Assembly: GCF_001907675.1 (NCBI RefSeq)
Contig: NZ_MPNT01000044.1
Location: 1-40,767 of the forward strand
Direction: 5' to 3'
DNA length: 40,767 nucleotides
Source: Mycobacterium paraffinicum
Lineage (GTDB): Bacteria > Actinomycetota > Actinomycetes > Mycobacteriales > Mycobacteriaceae
In this document: piece by piece, positions 1-10,912 of the stretch
Layout of the letters: each line of letters opens with the position of its first letter
How positions within the stretch are numbered: the first letter of the stretch is position 1
Notes under the pieces: model-generated
What the model saw: only the letters and a program-made list of their open reading frames with translations
Told to the model about the DNA's origin: nothing
The model's database searches: none
Translations under genes and position numbers: made by a program

Positions 1-200
1 TTCCAACCCACCAACGCCGCCACCGACCGCGCGCCGGTCATGCCACACAGCCCATCACGCTCGATCTCGGCGACCAGGTCCACAATGCGCCCATCAATCG
101 CATTGCGCTGACCCGCCAACTCCGCCAGCTCCTCGAACACCACCTCCAAACGCTCTTTGGGGCTCACCACCACAGAGCCGGAAGATGCAATCGAGGACAT
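1..200 (-). CDS. 13E12 repeat family / DUF222 protein, N-terminal fragment (cut by window edge)
   Basis: Reading the minus strand from an ATG at 200 gives about 66 residues open to the window edge. They start MSSIASSGSVVVSPKERLEV and include ELAELAGQRNAIDGRIV and MTGARSVAALVGW. This is the helical start typical of mycobacterial 13E12/REP13E12 proteins: a DUF222 domain, usually followed by a C-terminal HNH nuclease domain that lies outside the window. Such proteins occur in many divergent copies in mycobacteria and are often associated with prophage or repeat elements; their cellular role is not established. A weak GAGG lies just before the ATG. The gene diverges from pgmB. Family assignment is from sequence resemblance only; completeness cannot be judged. 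Confidence 0.75.
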   Translation of the reverse strand, partial: MSSIASSGSVVVSPKERLEVVFEELAELAGQRNAIDGRIVDLVAEIERDGLCGMTGARSVAALVGW

Positions 201-307
201 GACCTCATCATCGCAGGGCGGTACGACAAGTTTGGGCCACGCGGGACGAGGCTCCGACCGACTCTGCGCATAGGTGGCCGCACCGCACCGAGCGGACGCT
301 GCGCGGC

Positions 308-335
308 CCGCTGAACGACGCATAGCGATCGTTCA
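308..335. promoter_or_regulatory. Inverted repeat with 9-bp arms between the divergent 13E12 and pgmB genes
   Basis: GCTGAACGA at 308-316 is matched perfectly by TCGTTCAGC at 327-335, with a 10-bp spacer. The dyad lies in the 229-bp divergent intergenic region, about 95 bp before the chosen pgmB start. Its geometry suits a dimeric repressor site. No T-run follows, so it is not an obvious terminator. Function is inference. Confidence 0.4.
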
Positions 336-429
336 GCCATCGCGCGGCGGTGACCCTGGCGAGGCACGGGGCAAGCATGGTGGAGTGGACATCGTCGCCC
401 GACTCGATACCAGGAAGCGAGGTCTGCCC

Positions 430-1170
430 GTGCTGGGTCTGCCCGAGAAGGTGCGCGCCTGCCTGTTCGACCTCGACGGGGTGCTCACGGACACCGCGAG
501 CGTGCATACCAAGGCGTGGAAGGCCATGTTCGACGAGTACCTGTCGGAGCGGGCCAAGCGCACCGGGGAAGAATTCGTCCCGTTCGATGCGGCCGCCGAC
601 TACCGCCAATACGTGGACGGCAAGAAGCGCGAGGACGGTGTCCGGTCGTTCCTGCAAAGCCGCGGGATCGAGCTGCCCGACGGCAGCCCCGACGACGCGC
701 CAGACGCCGAGACGGTGTACGGCCTGGGCAACCGCAAGAACGACATGTTCCAGAAGGTCCTGCGCGAGGACGGCGTCGAGGTGTTCGAGGGCTCACGCCG
801 ATACCTGGAGGCGGTCGACGCCGCGGGACTGGGCATCGCCGTGGTGTCCTCGAGCGCCAACACCCGCGACGTGCTGGAGATCACCGGCCTGGACCGGTTC
901 ATCCAACAGCGGGTCGACGGCGTCACGCTGCGCGACGAGCACATCGCCGGCAAGCCCGCGCCGGACTCCTACCTGCGGGGGGCCGAGCTGCTCGGCGTGG
1001 ACGCCGACGCCGCGGCCGTGTTCGAGGACGCGATTTCGGGCGTACAGGCCGGCCACGCCGGTAACTTCGGCTACGTGGTGGGCGTCGACCGGGTGGGCCA
1101 GACCGACGATCTGCGCCGCAACGGCGCCGACGTGGTGGTCACCGACCTCGCCGAGCTGCTGCCGTCATGA
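430..1170 (+). CDS. pgmB: Beta-phosphoglucomutase, HAD superfamily (Rv3400-like)
   Basis: This is a cytoplasmic HAD-family enzyme expected to interconvert beta-D-glucose 1-phosphate and glucose 6-phosphate. With the GTG start at 430 it has 246 residues. HAD motif I, DLDGVLTD, has nucleophile and acid Asp14 and Asp16. Motif II is the serine of VVSSSANT, the motif III lysine is in AGKPAP, and motif IV is FEDAISG. The GTG was chosen because AGGAAGCGAGG ends about 7 nt upstream and similarity to Rv3400 begins at [11 protein letters not shown]; the frame is open further upstream, with a GTG at 385. Its stop overlaps the next start as ATGA, so the two genes are translationally coupled. That pairing supports beta-glucose 1-phosphate as substrate, because inverting GH65 phosphorylases release it. 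Confidence 0.9.
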   Translation: MLGLPEKVRACLFDLDGVLTDTASVHTKAWKAMFDEYLSERAKRTGEEFVPFDAAADYRQYVDGKKREDGVRSFLQSRGIELPDGSPDDAPDAETVYGLGNRKNDMFQKVLREDGVEVFEGSRRYLEAVDAAGLGIAVVSSSANTRDVLEITGLDRFIQQRVDGVTLRDEHIAGKPAPDSYLRGAELLGVDADAAAVFEDAISGVQAGHAGNFGYVVGVDRVGQTDDLRRNGADVVVTDLAELLPS

Positions 1171-3533
1171 TCACCGACGAATCGTTCCCCGTTGATCCCT
1201 GGCACGTCAGCGAAACCCAGCTCGACCTGAACATCCTGGCCCAGTCGGAGTCGCTGTTCACCCTGTCCAACGGGCACATCGGGCTGCGCGGCAATCTCGA
1301 CGAGGGTGAGCCCTACGGCCTGCCCGGCACCTACCTGAACTCCTTCTACGAAATCCGGCCGCTGCCGTACGCCGAGGCCGGCTACGGCTACCCGGAAGCC
1401 GGCCAGACGATCGTCGACGTCACGAACGGCAAGATCATCCGCCTGCTGGTCGAGGACGAGCCGTTCGACGTCCGCTACGGCGAATTGCTCTCGCACGAGC
1501 GGGTTCTCGACCTGCGCGCCGGGACGATGACCCGCCGCACGCACTGGCGCTCCCCCGCGGGCAAGGAGATCAGGCTGGTGTCCACCCGGCTGGTGTCGCT
1601 GGTGCAGCGCGGCGTGGCCGCCATCGAATACGTGGTGGAGGCGGTCGGCGACTTCGTGCGCGTGACGGTGCAGTCCGAACTGGTCACCAACGAGGACCAA
1701 CCGCAGACCTCGGGCGACCCGCGGGTGGCGGCCATCCTGGAGAACCCGCTGGTGGCCGTCGACCACGAAAACACCGACACCGGCGCGCTTCTCATGCACC
1801 GCACCCGCAGCAGCGCCCTGATGATGGCGGCCGCGATGGATCACGAGATCGACGTTCCCGGCCGCGTCGAGTTCAGCACCGACGCGCGGGAAGACCTGGC
1901 GCGGACCACCGTGATCTGCGGCCTGCGGGCCGGGCAGAAGCTGCGCATCGTCAAGTATCTGGCGTACGGCTGGTCGAGCATGCGCTCCCGCCCGGCGCTG
2001 CGCGACCAGGCCGCCGCCGCCATCCACAGCGCCCGCTACAGCGGATGGCAGGGGCTGCTGGATGCGCAGCGCGCCTACCTGGACGACTTCTGGGATTGCG
2101 CCGACGTCGAGGTCGAGGGCGATCCCGAATCCCAACAGGCGGTGCGATTCGGGCTTTTTCACCTGCTGCAGGCCAGCGCGCGCGCCGAGCGCCGTGCGAT
2201 CCCGGCCAAGGGGCTCACCGGAACCGGCTACGACGGCCACGCCTTCTGGGACACCGAGGGTTACGTGCTGCCGGTGCTCACCTACACCGCCCCGCATGCG
2301 GTTGCCGACGCGCTGCGATGGCGAGCGTCGACGCTGGACCTCGCCAGGGAGCGGGCGGCCGAACTCGGCCTCGAGGGCGCCAGCTTCCCCTGGCGCACCA
2401 TCCGCGGCCAGGAATGTTCGGCGTATTGGCCCGCCGGCACCGCGGCCTGGCACATCAACGCCGACATCGCCATGGCCTTCGAGCGCTACCGCGTTGTCAC
2501 CGGCGACGACGAGCTGGAAAAGCAGTGCGGCCTCGAGGTTCTCGTCGAAACGGCGCGGCTGTGGGTGGCGCTCGGCCACCATGATCGGCACGGCGTCTGG
2601 CACCTCGACGGCGTCACCGGCCCCGACGAGTACACCGCGATCGTGCGGGACAACGTCTTCACCAACATGATGGCCGCCCACAACCTGCGCACCGCCGCCG
2701 AGGCCTGCAACCGCCATCCCGAGGCGGCGGAGGCCCTGGGGGTCACCACCGAGGAGACGGCATCCTGGCGCGACGCGGCCGACGCCGCCAACATCCCCTA
2801 TGACGAGGGTTTGGGGGTCCATCAACAGTGCGAGGGGTTCACCACGCTGGCGGAGTGGGACTTCCAGGAAAACCACTCCTATCCGTTGCTGTTGCACGAC
2901 CCGTACGTGCGGCTCTATCCGGCGCAGGTGATCAAGCAGGCCGACCTGGTGCTGGCGATGCAGTGGCAGAGCCACGCGTTCACCCCGGAACAGAAGGCCC
3001 GCAACGTCGATTACTACGAGCGGCGCATGGTGCGCGACTCGTCGCTGTCCGCGTGCACCCAGGCGGTGATGTGCGCCGAGGTCGGCCACCTGGAACTGGC
3101 GCACGACTACGCCTACGAGGCGGGGTTGATCGACCTGCGCGACCTGCACCACAACACCCGCGACGGCCTGCACATGGCCTCGCTGGCCGGCGCCTGGACG
3201 GCGCTGGTGGGCGGCTTTGGCGGGCTGCGCGACGACGAGGGCATCCTGTCGCTGGATCCCGCACTGCCCGAAGGTATCTCGCGGTTGCGGTTCCGGCTCC
3301 GGTGGCGCGATTTCCGGGTCACGGTCGACATCAGGCATTCCGACGTCACCTACACGGTGCGCGACGGGCCGGGCGGCCAGCTCACCATCCGGCATGCGGG
3401 CGAAGAGGTCACCCTCAGCAGCGATACGCCGAAAACCATTGCGGTGCGGGCGCGCAAGCCGCTGCTGGCGACCCCGCAGCAGCCCACGGGCCGCGAGCCG
3501 CTGCGCCGCCGGGCGCTGGCCCGCAAGCAGTGA
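1167..3533 (+). CDS. Glycoside hydrolase family 65 phosphorylase (Rv3401-like)
   Basis: The 788-residue protein has the GH65 length and order: N-terminal beta-sandwich, (alpha/alpha)6 barrel and a C-terminal beta domain. [12 protein letters not shown] is the conserved barrel segment, and VTGPDEYT carries the family general acid, Glu488. Members such as maltose, trehalose and kojibiose phosphorylases cleave alpha-glucosidic disaccharides with phosphate, invert the anomer and release beta-glucose 1-phosphate. Coupling to pgmB by an ATGA overlap fits conversion of that product to glucose 6-phosphate. The actual disaccharide cannot be read from sequence; trehalose or maltose are reasonable guesses in a mycobacterium. 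No signal peptide is seen, so it is probably cytoplasmic. It ends 3 bp before the convergent tetR stop. Confidence 0.9.
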   Translation: MITDESFPVDPWHVSETQLDLNILAQSESLFTLSNGHIGLRGNLDEGEPYGLPGTYLNSFYEIRPLPYAEAGYGYPEAGQTIVDVTNGKIIRLLVEDEPFDVRYGELLSHERVLDLRAGTMTRRTHWRSPAGKEIRLVSTRLVSLVQRGVAAIEYVVEAVGDFVRVTVQSELVTNEDQPQTSGDPRVAAILENPLVAVDHENTDTGALLMHRTRSSALMMAAAMDHEIDVPGRVEFSTDAREDLARTTVICGLRAGQKLRIVKYLAYGWSSMRSRPALRDQAAAAIHSARYSGWQGLLDAQRAYLDDFWDCADVEVEGDPESQQAVRFGLFHLLQASARAERRAIPAKGLTGTGYDGHAFWDTEGYVLPVLTYTAPHAVADALRWRASTLDLARERAAELGLEGASFPWRTIRGQECSAYWPAGTAAWHINADIAMAFERYRVVTGDDELEKQCGLEVLVETARLWVALGHHDRHGVWHLDGVTGPDEYTAIVRDNVFTNMMAAHNLRTAAEACNRHPEAAEALGVTTEETASWRDAADAANIPYDEGLGVHQQCEGFTTLAEWDFQENHSYPLLLHDPYVRLYPAQVIKQADLVLAMQWQSHAFTPEQKARNVDYYERRMVRDSSLSACTQAVMCAEVGHLELAHDYAYEAGLIDLRDLHHNTRDGLHMASLAGAWTALVGGFGGLRDDEGILSLDPALPEGISRLRFRLRWRDFRVTVDIRHSDVTYTVRDGPGGQLTIRHAGEEVTLSSDTPKTIAVRARKPLLATPQQPTGREPLRRRALARKQ

Positions 3534-3536
3534 CCG

Positions 3537-4103
3537 TCAGTCGGGGTTGAGGATCCGGGTCACCTCGGCCCGCACGGACTCCCGTATCTCGTCGTCGGTG
3601 AGCTCGTCGAGCCCGGTGGCCGAGCGCAGGATCGGCGCGAACAGCCGCCAGCCGAACTGCAGCGCAAGCGCGTTGGCGACGGCGAGCCGCGCCTCGGTCT
3701 CGTCGTCGTGCAGCGGAAGCACCCATTCGAGAAACGTCGCGACGGTGGGAAAGCGCCTCTGCAGCTGCCCGGCCGGATACCCGTCGAGCACGGTCCTTGC
3801 CATCACGCGCATCTGCCGGTCGAGGGCGCGGTCCAGCACGTCGGCGGGCGGCTCGGCGCTGAGCAGGGCGCTCAGGTCGGCGCCCAGGTGATCGAGCACG
3901 GCGCCCACCAGTTTGTCCTTGGTGCCGAAGTGACGGAACACCAGCCCGTGGTTGACGTTGGATCGCGCGGCGATGTCGCGGATCGAGGTCGCGGCCGGGC
4001 CCCGCTCGGCGAACAGGTCGGTGGCGGCCTCCAGGATCGCCGCCGCGACCTCCTCGCGCCCGGTGGGCACTTTTCCGCGGGCACTTGCGGACGCTGTAGT
4101 CAT
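3537..4103 (-). CDS. TetR-family repressor (Rv3405c-like)
   Basis: The 188-residue protein has an N-terminal TetR helix-turn-helix: AAILEAATDLFAERG, then TSIRDIAARSNVNHGLVFRH with FGTKDKLVGAVL, roughly residues 20-70. The remaining all-helical ligand-binding domain is divergent. It is divergently transcribed from the alkylsulfatase gene at 4165, and two related palindromes occupy the 61-bp gap and its own start codon, predicting repression of both genes. In M. tuberculosis, mutations in Rv3405c derepress Rv3406, which then inactivates carboxyquinoxaline DprE1 inhibitors. I infer the same role here. The inducer is unknown. The ATG at 4103 fits the domain start. Confidence 0.92.
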   Translation of the reverse strand: MTTASASARGKVPTGREEVAAAILEAATDLFAERGPAATSIRDIAARSNVNHGLVFRHFGTKDKLVGAVLDHLGADLSALLSAEPPADVLDRALDRQMRVMARTVLDGYPAGQLQRRFPTVATFLEWVLPLHDDETEARLAVANALALQFGWRLFAPILRSATGLDELTDDEIRESVRAEVTRILNPD

Positions 4104-4112
4104 GTGTCTACA
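4095..4112. promoter_or_regulatory. Operator-like palindrome O1 overlapping the tetR start codon
   Basis: TGTAGTCATGTGTCTACA is an 18-bp dyad with one mismatch between its 8-bp arms. It shares the half-site TGTAGTCA with the second palindrome at 4121-4138 and covers the tetR ATG (4101-4103), as expected for autorepression. Binding by the adjacent TetR protein is inferred. Confidence 0.65.
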
Positions 4113-4120
4113 CTACCGGA

Positions 4121-4138
4121 TGTAGTCAGTTGACTACA
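4121..4138. promoter_or_regulatory. Operator palindrome O2 upstream of the alkylsulfatase gene
   Basis: TGTAGTCAGTTGACTACA is a perfect 18-bp inverted repeat (8-bp arms, 2-bp centre) located 27 bp before the ATG at 4165. Its centre is 26 bp from that of O1, so two repressor dimers would sit about two and a half helical turns apart. A repressor here would block initiation of the sulfatase gene. Confidence 0.75.
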
Positions 4139-4164
4139 CACCTTTCACGCGAGGACGATGGAAA

Positions 4165-5058
4165 ATGATTGGTCAGATAACCGTCACCAAGCTGGGCAGC
4201 CGCATCGGCGCGCGGGTCGACGGCGTGCGCCTCGGGGGCGACCTCGACCAGGCCGCGGTCGAGAAGATCCACCAGGCGTTATTGGCCCATAAGGTGATCT
4301 TCTTCCGCCACCAGCACCACCTCGATGACGCGCAGCAGCTGGCGTTCGCCGACCTGCTGGGCACGCCGGTCGGCCACCCGGCGGCCGAGATGCTCGCCGG
4401 CAAGAACGCGCCGGTAATCACGCCGATCAACTCCGAGTACGGCAAGGCGAACCGCTGGCACACCGACGTCACCTTCGTCGCCAACTACCCCGCGGCCTCG
4501 ATCCTGCGCGCCGTCACCCTGCCCCGCTACGGCGGATCGACGCTGTGGACCAACACCGCGGCGGCGTATGAAGACCTGCCCGAGCCGCTCACGTGGCTCG
4601 TCGACGACCTGTGGGCGCTGCACACCAACCGCTACGACTACATCACCCCCGAGGCATTGACCGACGCGCAGCGCGCGTTCCGGCAGGCCTTCGAGAAGCC
4701 GGATTTCCGGACCGAGCATCCGGTGGTGCGGGTGCACCCGGAGACCGGCGAGCGCACGCTGCTGCTGGGAGATTTCGTGCGCGGGTTCGTCGGCCTGGAC
4801 AGCTACGAATCGAGCGTGCTCTTCGAAATGCTGCAACGACGAATCACCGTGCCCGAGAACACGATTCGCTGGAACTGGGCGCCCGGCGATGTTGCCATCT
4901 GGGACAACCGGGCCACCCAGCACCGGGCGGTCGACGACTACGACGACCAGCCCCGGCTGATGCACCGGGTCACGTTGATGGGCGACGTGCCCTTCAACAT
5001 CCACCGGGAACGCAGCCGGGTGGTCAGTGGCGCCCCGCTCGAGGCGCTCGCCAGCTAG
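4165..5058 (+). CDS. Fe(II)/2-oxoglutarate-dependent alkylsulfatase, TauD family (Rv3406-like)
   Basis: The 297-residue cytoplasmic dioxygenase belongs to the TauD/TfdA family. Iron ligands are visible as His99-Thr-Asp101 in NRWHTDVTF and a distal His253 in [12 protein letters not shown]. Arg264 or Arg268 of QPRLMHRV should bind the 2-oxoglutarate carboxylate. The family oxidises the carbon next to a sulfate ester, releasing inorganic sulfate plus an aldehyde, with succinate and CO2 as by-products. Rv3406 is the characterised M. tuberculosis homologue (alkyl sulfates such as 2-ethylhexyl sulfate), so a role in sulfur scavenging is likely. GAGG 11 nt before the ATG supports the start. The stop is shared with convergent choD in CTAG at 5055-5058. 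Confidence 0.92.
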   Translation: MIGQITVTKLGSRIGARVDGVRLGGDLDQAAVEKIHQALLAHKVIFFRHQHHLDDAQQLAFADLLGTPVGHPAAEMLAGKNAPVITPINSEYGKANRWHTDVTFVANYPAASILRAVTLPRYGGSTLWTNTAAAYEDLPEPLTWLVDDLWALHTNRYDYITPEALTDAQRAFRQAFEKPDFRTEHPVVRVHPETGERTLLLGDFVRGFVGLDSYESSVLFEMLQRRITVPENTIRWNWAPGDVAIWDNRATQHRAVDDYDDQPRLMHRVTLMGDVPFNIHRERSRVVSGAPLEALAS

Positions 5059-6791
5059 CCGGCCGACGTCACCGGGGTGATCGGCAACCAGCGCAGCGCC
5101 CCCGGCGCGGTCGCCGGCACCACCGGGTGCTCCGGGGCGACCGGATCCAGCCGGCGATAGGCCTGGCCCTGCGGCGGTCGCTGATCGTTCTCGCCCTTGT
5201 TCGGCCACAGCGAGGCGGCCCGCTCGGCCTGCGCGGTGATGGACAGCGACGGGTTGACGCCCAGGTTCGCCGAGATCGCGGCGCCGTCGACCACGAACAA
5301 CGTCGGGTAGCCGTAGACCCGGTGGTAGGGGTCGATGACCCCCTGTTCGGGGCTGTCGCCGATCGCCGCACCGCCGAGGAAGTGCGCGGTCAGCGGGATG
5401 TTGAACAGCTCGCCCCAGGTGCCGCCGGCCACCCCGTCGACCTTTTCGGCGATGCGGCGGGTGACCCGGTTGCCCACCGGGATCCAGCTCGGGTTCGGCT
5501 CGCCGTGCCCCTGCTTGCTGGTGTACCAGCGGATGCCCAGCTTCCCGCGCTTGGTGTAGGTGGTGATCGAGTTGTCCAGGTGCTGCATGACCAGCGCGAT
5601 CAGGGTGCGTTCGCTCCACTGGTGGACGTTGAGCATCCGCATCATGCGGCGCGGATCCTCGCGGGCCTGGTCCAACAGCTGCTTCCAGCGCGGCACGTCG
5701 GTGCCCTCCGGTCCGGTGCCGTCGGTCATCAGCGTCTGCAGCAGGCCCATCGCGTTGGAGCCCTTGCCGTAGCGGACCGGTTCGACGTGGGTGTCCGACG
5801 TCGGGTGGATGGACGAGGTGATGGCCACGCCGTGCGTCAGGTCCATGTTCGGGTCGACCTCGAGCTTGCCCGCACCCACGATGGATTCGGAGTTGGTGCG
5901 GGTCAGCACGCCGAGCCGCTCGGACAGCCGCGGCAGCTTGCCCTCGTCGCGCATCTTGAACAGCAGATGCTGGGTTCCCCAGGTGCCCGCCGCCAGGATC
6001 AGGTGCGTCGCGGTGAAGGTGCGCCGGTCCCGGCGCAGCCAGCTTCCGGTGCGCACGGTGCGGACCTCCCACAGCCCGTCGGGGCGCTGCTGGAAACCCT
6101 TGACGGTGGTCATCGGAATGACCTGCGCGCCAGCCGATTCCGCGAGGCCGAGGTAGTTCTTGAGCAGCGTGTTCTTGGCGCCGTAGCGACAGCCCGTCAT
6201 GCAGCATCCGCACTCCAGGCAGCCGGTGCGCTCCGGTCCCGCGCCGCCGAAATACGGGTCCGGCACGGTCTTGCCGGGCGTCTTGGTGCCGTCGGGGCCG
6301 AAGAACACCCCCACCGGCGTGGGCACGAAGGTGTCACCGCAGCCCATCTCGTCGGCGACCTCCTTCAGGACGCGGTCGGCGTCGGTGAAGGTCGGGTTCG
6401 TCACCACCCCGAGCATCCGTTTCGCCTGCTCGTAATGCGGCATCAACTCGTCGCGCCAGTCGGTGATGTGTGACCACTGCCGATCGGAGAAGAACGGCTC
6501 CGGCGGCACGTACAGCGTGTTCGCGTAGTTCAGGGAGCCGCCGCCCACCCCGGCCCCGGCCAGGATCAGCACGTTTTTCAGGGGATGAATCCGCTGAATG
6601 CCGTAGCAACCCAGCCTGGGGGCCCAGAGGAACTTGCGCAGGTCCCACGACGTCTCGGCGAAATCCTCGTCGGCGAAGCGCCGCCCGGCCTCCAATACGC
6701 CTACGCGATAGCCCTTTTCGGTCAGCCGCAGCGCGCTGACGCTGCCCCCGAACCCCGAACCGATGATCAGTACGTCGTAATCAGGCCTCAT
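5055..6791 (-). CDS. choD: Cholesterol oxidase / GMC oxidoreductase ChoD (Rv3409c-like)
   Basis: The 578-residue FAD enzyme has the glucose-methanol-choline oxidoreductase layout. The Rossmann motif GSGFGG is at residues 11-16 ([11 protein letters not shown]), [16 protein letters not shown] follows at about 80-94, and the C-terminal motif GNRVTRR is near residue 440. A cysteine cluster, C191-x2-C194-x-C196-C197-x3-C201, lies in [15 protein letters not shown]37Rv ChoD is annotated as cholesterol oxidase (3-beta-hydroxysterol to 3-keto-4-ene), although its physiological activity has been questioned, so another sterol or alcohol is possible. No signal peptide is evident. It lies 50 bp downstream of guaB3 on the same strand. 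The vapBC47 pair that separates it from Rv3406 in H37Rv is absent. Confidence 0.88.
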   Translation of the reverse strand: MRPDYDVLIIGSGFGGSVSALRLTEKGYRVGVLEAGRRFADEDFAETSWDLRKFLWAPRLGCYGIQRIHPLKNVLILAGAGVGGGSLNYANTLYVPPEPFFSDRQWSHITDWRDELMPHYEQAKRMLGVVTNPTFTDADRVLKEVADEMGCGDTFVPTPVGVFFGPDGTKTPGKTVPDPYFGGAGPERTGCLECGCCMTGCRYGAKNTLLKNYLGLAESAGAQVIPMTTVKGFQQRPDGLWEVRTVRTGSWLRRDRRTFTATHLILAAGTWGTQHLLFKMRDEGKLPRLSERLGVLTRTNSESIVGAGKLEVDPNMDLTHGVAITSSIHPTSDTHVEPVRYGKGSNAMGLLQTLMTDGTGPEGTDVPRWKQLLDQAREDPRRMMRMLNVHQWSERTLIALVMQHLDNSITTYTKRGKLGIRWYTSKQGHGEPNPSWIPVGNRVTRRIAEKVDGVAGGTWGELFNIPLTAHFLGGAAIGDSPEQGVIDPYHRVYGYPTLFVVDGAAISANLGVNPSLSITAQAERAASLWPNKGENDQRPPQGQAYRRLDPVAPEHPVVPATAPGALRWLPITPVTSAG

Positions 6792-6841
6792 CGCACCAGT
6801 ATGGCCTTACCGGCCGGTAATAAACCAGCAACCCCCGGGCC

Positions 6842-7969
6842 TCAGCTACCGACCGTCAGCCCGACCTTCTGGAACTCCTTGAGGTCGCAATAGCCGGCCT
6901 TGGCCATCGATCGACGCAGGCCGCCGACCAGGTTCAGCGACCCGAACGGGTCGTCGGACGGCCCGCCCAGCACCCGTTCCAGCGGCGGCCGCTCACCGAG
7001 GGCGATCTGCAACAACGCCCCGCGCGGCAACGACGGGTGCGCCGCCGCGGCCGGCCAGAACCAGCCCTCGCCCAGCGCCTCGGCGGCCTCGGCGAGCGGC
7101 GTGCCGAGCACCACCGCGTCCGCGCCGCAGGCGATCGCCTTCGCCAGCTCGCCGGAGGTGTGGATGTCGCCGTCGGCCAGCACGTGCACGTAGCGGCCGC
7201 CGGTCTCGTCGAGGTATTCGCGCCGCGCGGCGGCGGCGTCGGCGATGGCGGTGGCCATCGGCACGCTGATGCCCAGCACCTCGTCGCTGGTGGTGACGCC
7301 CCGGGTGGAGCCGTAGCCGACGATCACGCCGGCGGCCCCGGTGCGCATCAGGTGCAGCGCGGTGCGGTGGTCGAGCACCCCGCCGGCCACCACCGGGATG
7401 TCTAGCTCGGCGATGAAGGTCTTCAGGTTCAGCGGCTCGCCGTCGCTGGCCACTCGTTCGGCGGACACGATCGTGCCCTGGATGACCAGCAGGTCGATGC
7501 CGGCCTGCAGCAGCACCGGGGTCAGCGCCTGGGCGTTCTGCGGGCTGACCCGCACCGCCGTGGTCACCCCGGCCTCCCGGATGCGCGCTACCGCGGAGCC
7601 CAGCAGGTCGGGGTTCAGCGGCGCGGCGTGCAGTTCCTGCAGCAGCCGGATCGACACCGACGGTTCGGGCTCCTTGGTGGCGGCCTCGACGAGCTGGGCG
7701 ATTTTGCCCTGCACGTCGGCGTGCCGGCCGATCAGGCCCTCGCCGTTGAGCACGCCCAGGCCGCCGAGCCGGCCGAGCTCGATGGCGAACTCCGGCGACA
7801 CCAGCGCGTCGGTCGGGTGGGCCACCACCGGGATCTCGAAGCGGTAGGCGTCCAGCTGCCAGGCCGTGGACACGTCCTGGGAGGAGCGGGTGCGCCGCGA
7901 CGGCACGATGCTGACTTCGCTCAGTTCATAGGTGCGACGGGCGTTGCGGCCCATCCCGATTTCCACCAT
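6842..7969 (-). CDS. guaB3: GuaB3, IMP dehydrogenase-related protein (Rv3410c-like)
   Basis: The 375-residue protein is an IMPDH/GMP reductase-type TIM barrel without the CBS pair. It begins MVEIGMGRNARRTYEL, followed by phosphate-binding glycine loops such as GAAGVIVGYGS and the ADGDIHTSGELAKAIACGAD segment. The cysteine of the IMPDH motif GxGSxCxT is not seen; the corresponding region reads GYGSTRGVTTSDEV. Classical covalent IMP chemistry is therefore doubtful and the physiological reaction is uncertain. It is encoded 7 bp after guaB2, almost certainly in the same transcript, which suggests a role in purine nucleotide balance. The start ATG at 7969 is well placed. Confidence 0.9.
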   Translation of the reverse strand: MVEIGMGRNARRTYELSEVSIVPSRRTRSSQDVSTAWQLDAYRFEIPVVAHPTDALVSPEFAIELGRLGGLGVLNGEGLIGRHADVQGKIAQLVEAATKEPEPSVSIRLLQELHAAPLNPDLLGSAVARIREAGVTTAVRVSPQNAQALTPVLLQAGIDLLVIQGTIVSAERVASDGEPLNLKTFIAELDIPVVAGGVLDHRTALHLMRTGAAGVIVGYGSTRGVTTSDEVLGISVPMATAIADAAAARREYLDETGGRYVHVLADGDIHTSGELAKAIACGADAVVLGTPLAEAAEALGEGWFWPAAAAHPSLPRGALLQIALGERPPLERVLGGPSDDPFGSLNLVGGLRRSMAKAGYCDLKEFQKVGLTVGS

Positions 7970-7976
7970 GCCGGGC

Positions 7977-9731
<1,755 letters not shown>

Positions 9732-9740
9732 CTAGTGTGC

Positions 9741-10151
9741 GTGCGCGATCACCTCCCACCGGGTTTGCCGCCCGATCCTTTCGCCGACGACCCCTGCGAT
9801 CCGTCGGCTGCGCTGGAAGCCGTAGAACCGGGGCAACCCCTGGACGCCCAAGAGCGGATGGCGGTCGAGGCGGACCTGGCCGACCTGGCGGTTTACGAGG
9901 CCCTGTTGGCGCACAAGGGCATTCGCGGGCTCGTGGTGTGCTGCGACGAATGCCAGCAGGATCACTACCACGATTGGGACATGCTGCGAGCGAACCTGCT
10001 GCAGCTGCTGATCGACGGCACCGTACGCCCGCACGAGCCGGCCTACGACCCGGAGCCGGACGCCTACGTCACCTGGGATTACTGCCGGGGGTACGCCGAC
10101 GCCTCGCTGAACGAGGCCACCTCCTCCGACGCCGACGGGTACCGCCGCTAG
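9741..10151 (+). CDS. DUF5319 protein (Rv3412-like)
   Basis: The 136-residue acidic cytoplasmic protein is conserved in actinobacteria; its function is unknown. It reads MRDHLPPGLPPDPFADDP and contains a striking Cys/His cluster, VVCCDECQQDHYHDWDML, at about residues 66-83, which could bind zinc or another metal (inference). Two in-frame upstream codons, one of them a GTG at 9735, could extend it by two residues; 9741 was chosen because Rv3412 begins MRDHLPPG. It is divergent from guaB2 and convergent with rsdA. The two stops share the tetranucleotide CTAG at 10148-10151. No signal peptide or membrane segment is seen. Confidence 0.88.
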   Translation: MRDHLPPGLPPDPFADDPCDPSAALEAVEPGQPLDAQERMAVEADLADLAVYEALLAHKGIRGLVVCCDECQQDHYHDWDMLRANLLQLLIDGTVRPHEPAYDPEPDAYVTWDYCRGYADASLNEATSSDADGYRR

Positions 10152-10912
10152 GGATTGTTCGGCGTGGCCGCCGACGGGGCGGACGTCTGGCCGTGATGAC
10201 GGTGCTTGCTCCACGACTGACTCGGCGACGGCGTGACCGACGGGCTCGGGGAAGCGTCGGACGGCGTCGGTGCCGCCGTCGGGACCGGGGTGGTCGGGGT
10301 CGACCACGCCGACGGCGTGTTCGCCGGGGCCGGCAGCGTCGCATTCGGGTTGCGCGATTGCACCTTGGCATTCAGCAGATTCAGCTGATTCGTCAGCTCC
10401 TGTTTGCTGGCCGGGTCTTCGATCGACTGCACCAAGCTGCTCACCTCGGTCAGCTGAGTGCGGGCCTGGTCCCAGTCACCCCGGTCGATCGACTCCTGCA
10501 CCTTGGCCAGATCGGCCCGGGCGGACAGCAAGGCCTGATGCTTCTCGTTGACGCGCGGCTGGTCGAAGAACATCGCGTGCAGCCCGTACAGCGTGGTACC
10601 GGGGCGGGCCTCGACCACCATCGCGCCGAAGCCGCTCAGCACCAACAGCGCCGCGGCGACCGATCCGATCGTCGCCAGGCCGCGGCGGCTGCGGCGACGC
10701 TCGGCCAATCCGGTGCGCAACGCGGTGACGGCCTCCTCGGCGGACACCAGCGCGCTGGCCGGCGGCCAGCGCAGGTTGTCGCGCCAGTCCTCCAGCAGGG
10801 TGGCCATCGCGTCCGTGTCGGGGTCGCCGACGTGCACCGGCCGCCGCTCGGCGAGCGCGTCCAATAGCAGATCGGTGCGGGCGAATTCGTCCAGGGATTC
10901 AGGCACAGTCAC
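10148..10912 (-). CDS. rsdA: Anti-sigma-D factor RsdA (Rv3413c-like)
   Basis: The 254-residue single-pass membrane protein should sequester SigD. The N-terminal cytoplasmic sigma-binding segment, LDEFARTDLLLDALAERR (residues 7-24), is followed by WRDNLRWPPASALVS, a basic stretch ERRRSRRG (71-78) and one transmembrane helix (about 79-101, ATIGSVAAALLVLSGFGAMVV). A coiled extracytoplasmic part and a Ser/Thr/Pro-rich tail complete it. In M. tuberculosis, RsdA binds SigD and is removed by Clp proteolysis; that mechanism is presumed here. The tail is clearly shorter than I recall for Rv3413c. The GTG start overlaps the sigD 3' end by 14 nt, so the pair is coupled. Confidence 0.92.
   Translation of the reverse strand: MTVPESLDEFARTDLLLDALAERRPVHVGDPDTDAMATLLEDWRDNLRWPPASALVSAEEAVTALRTGLAERRRSRRGLATIGSVAAALLVLSGFGAMVVEARPGTTLYGLHAMFFDQPRVNEKHQALLSARADLAKVQESIDRGDWDQARTQLTEVSSLVQSIEDPASKQELTNQLNLLNAKVQSRNPNATLPAPANTPSAWSTPTTPVPTAAPTPSDASPSPSVTPSPSQSWSKHRHHGQTSAPSAATPNNP

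Noticed and set aside
1071..3395. 774-codon open frame opposite the GH65 gene
   Set aside because: It is an antisense shadow of high-GC codon use; it shows no domain, while the plus strand has clear GH65 motifs.
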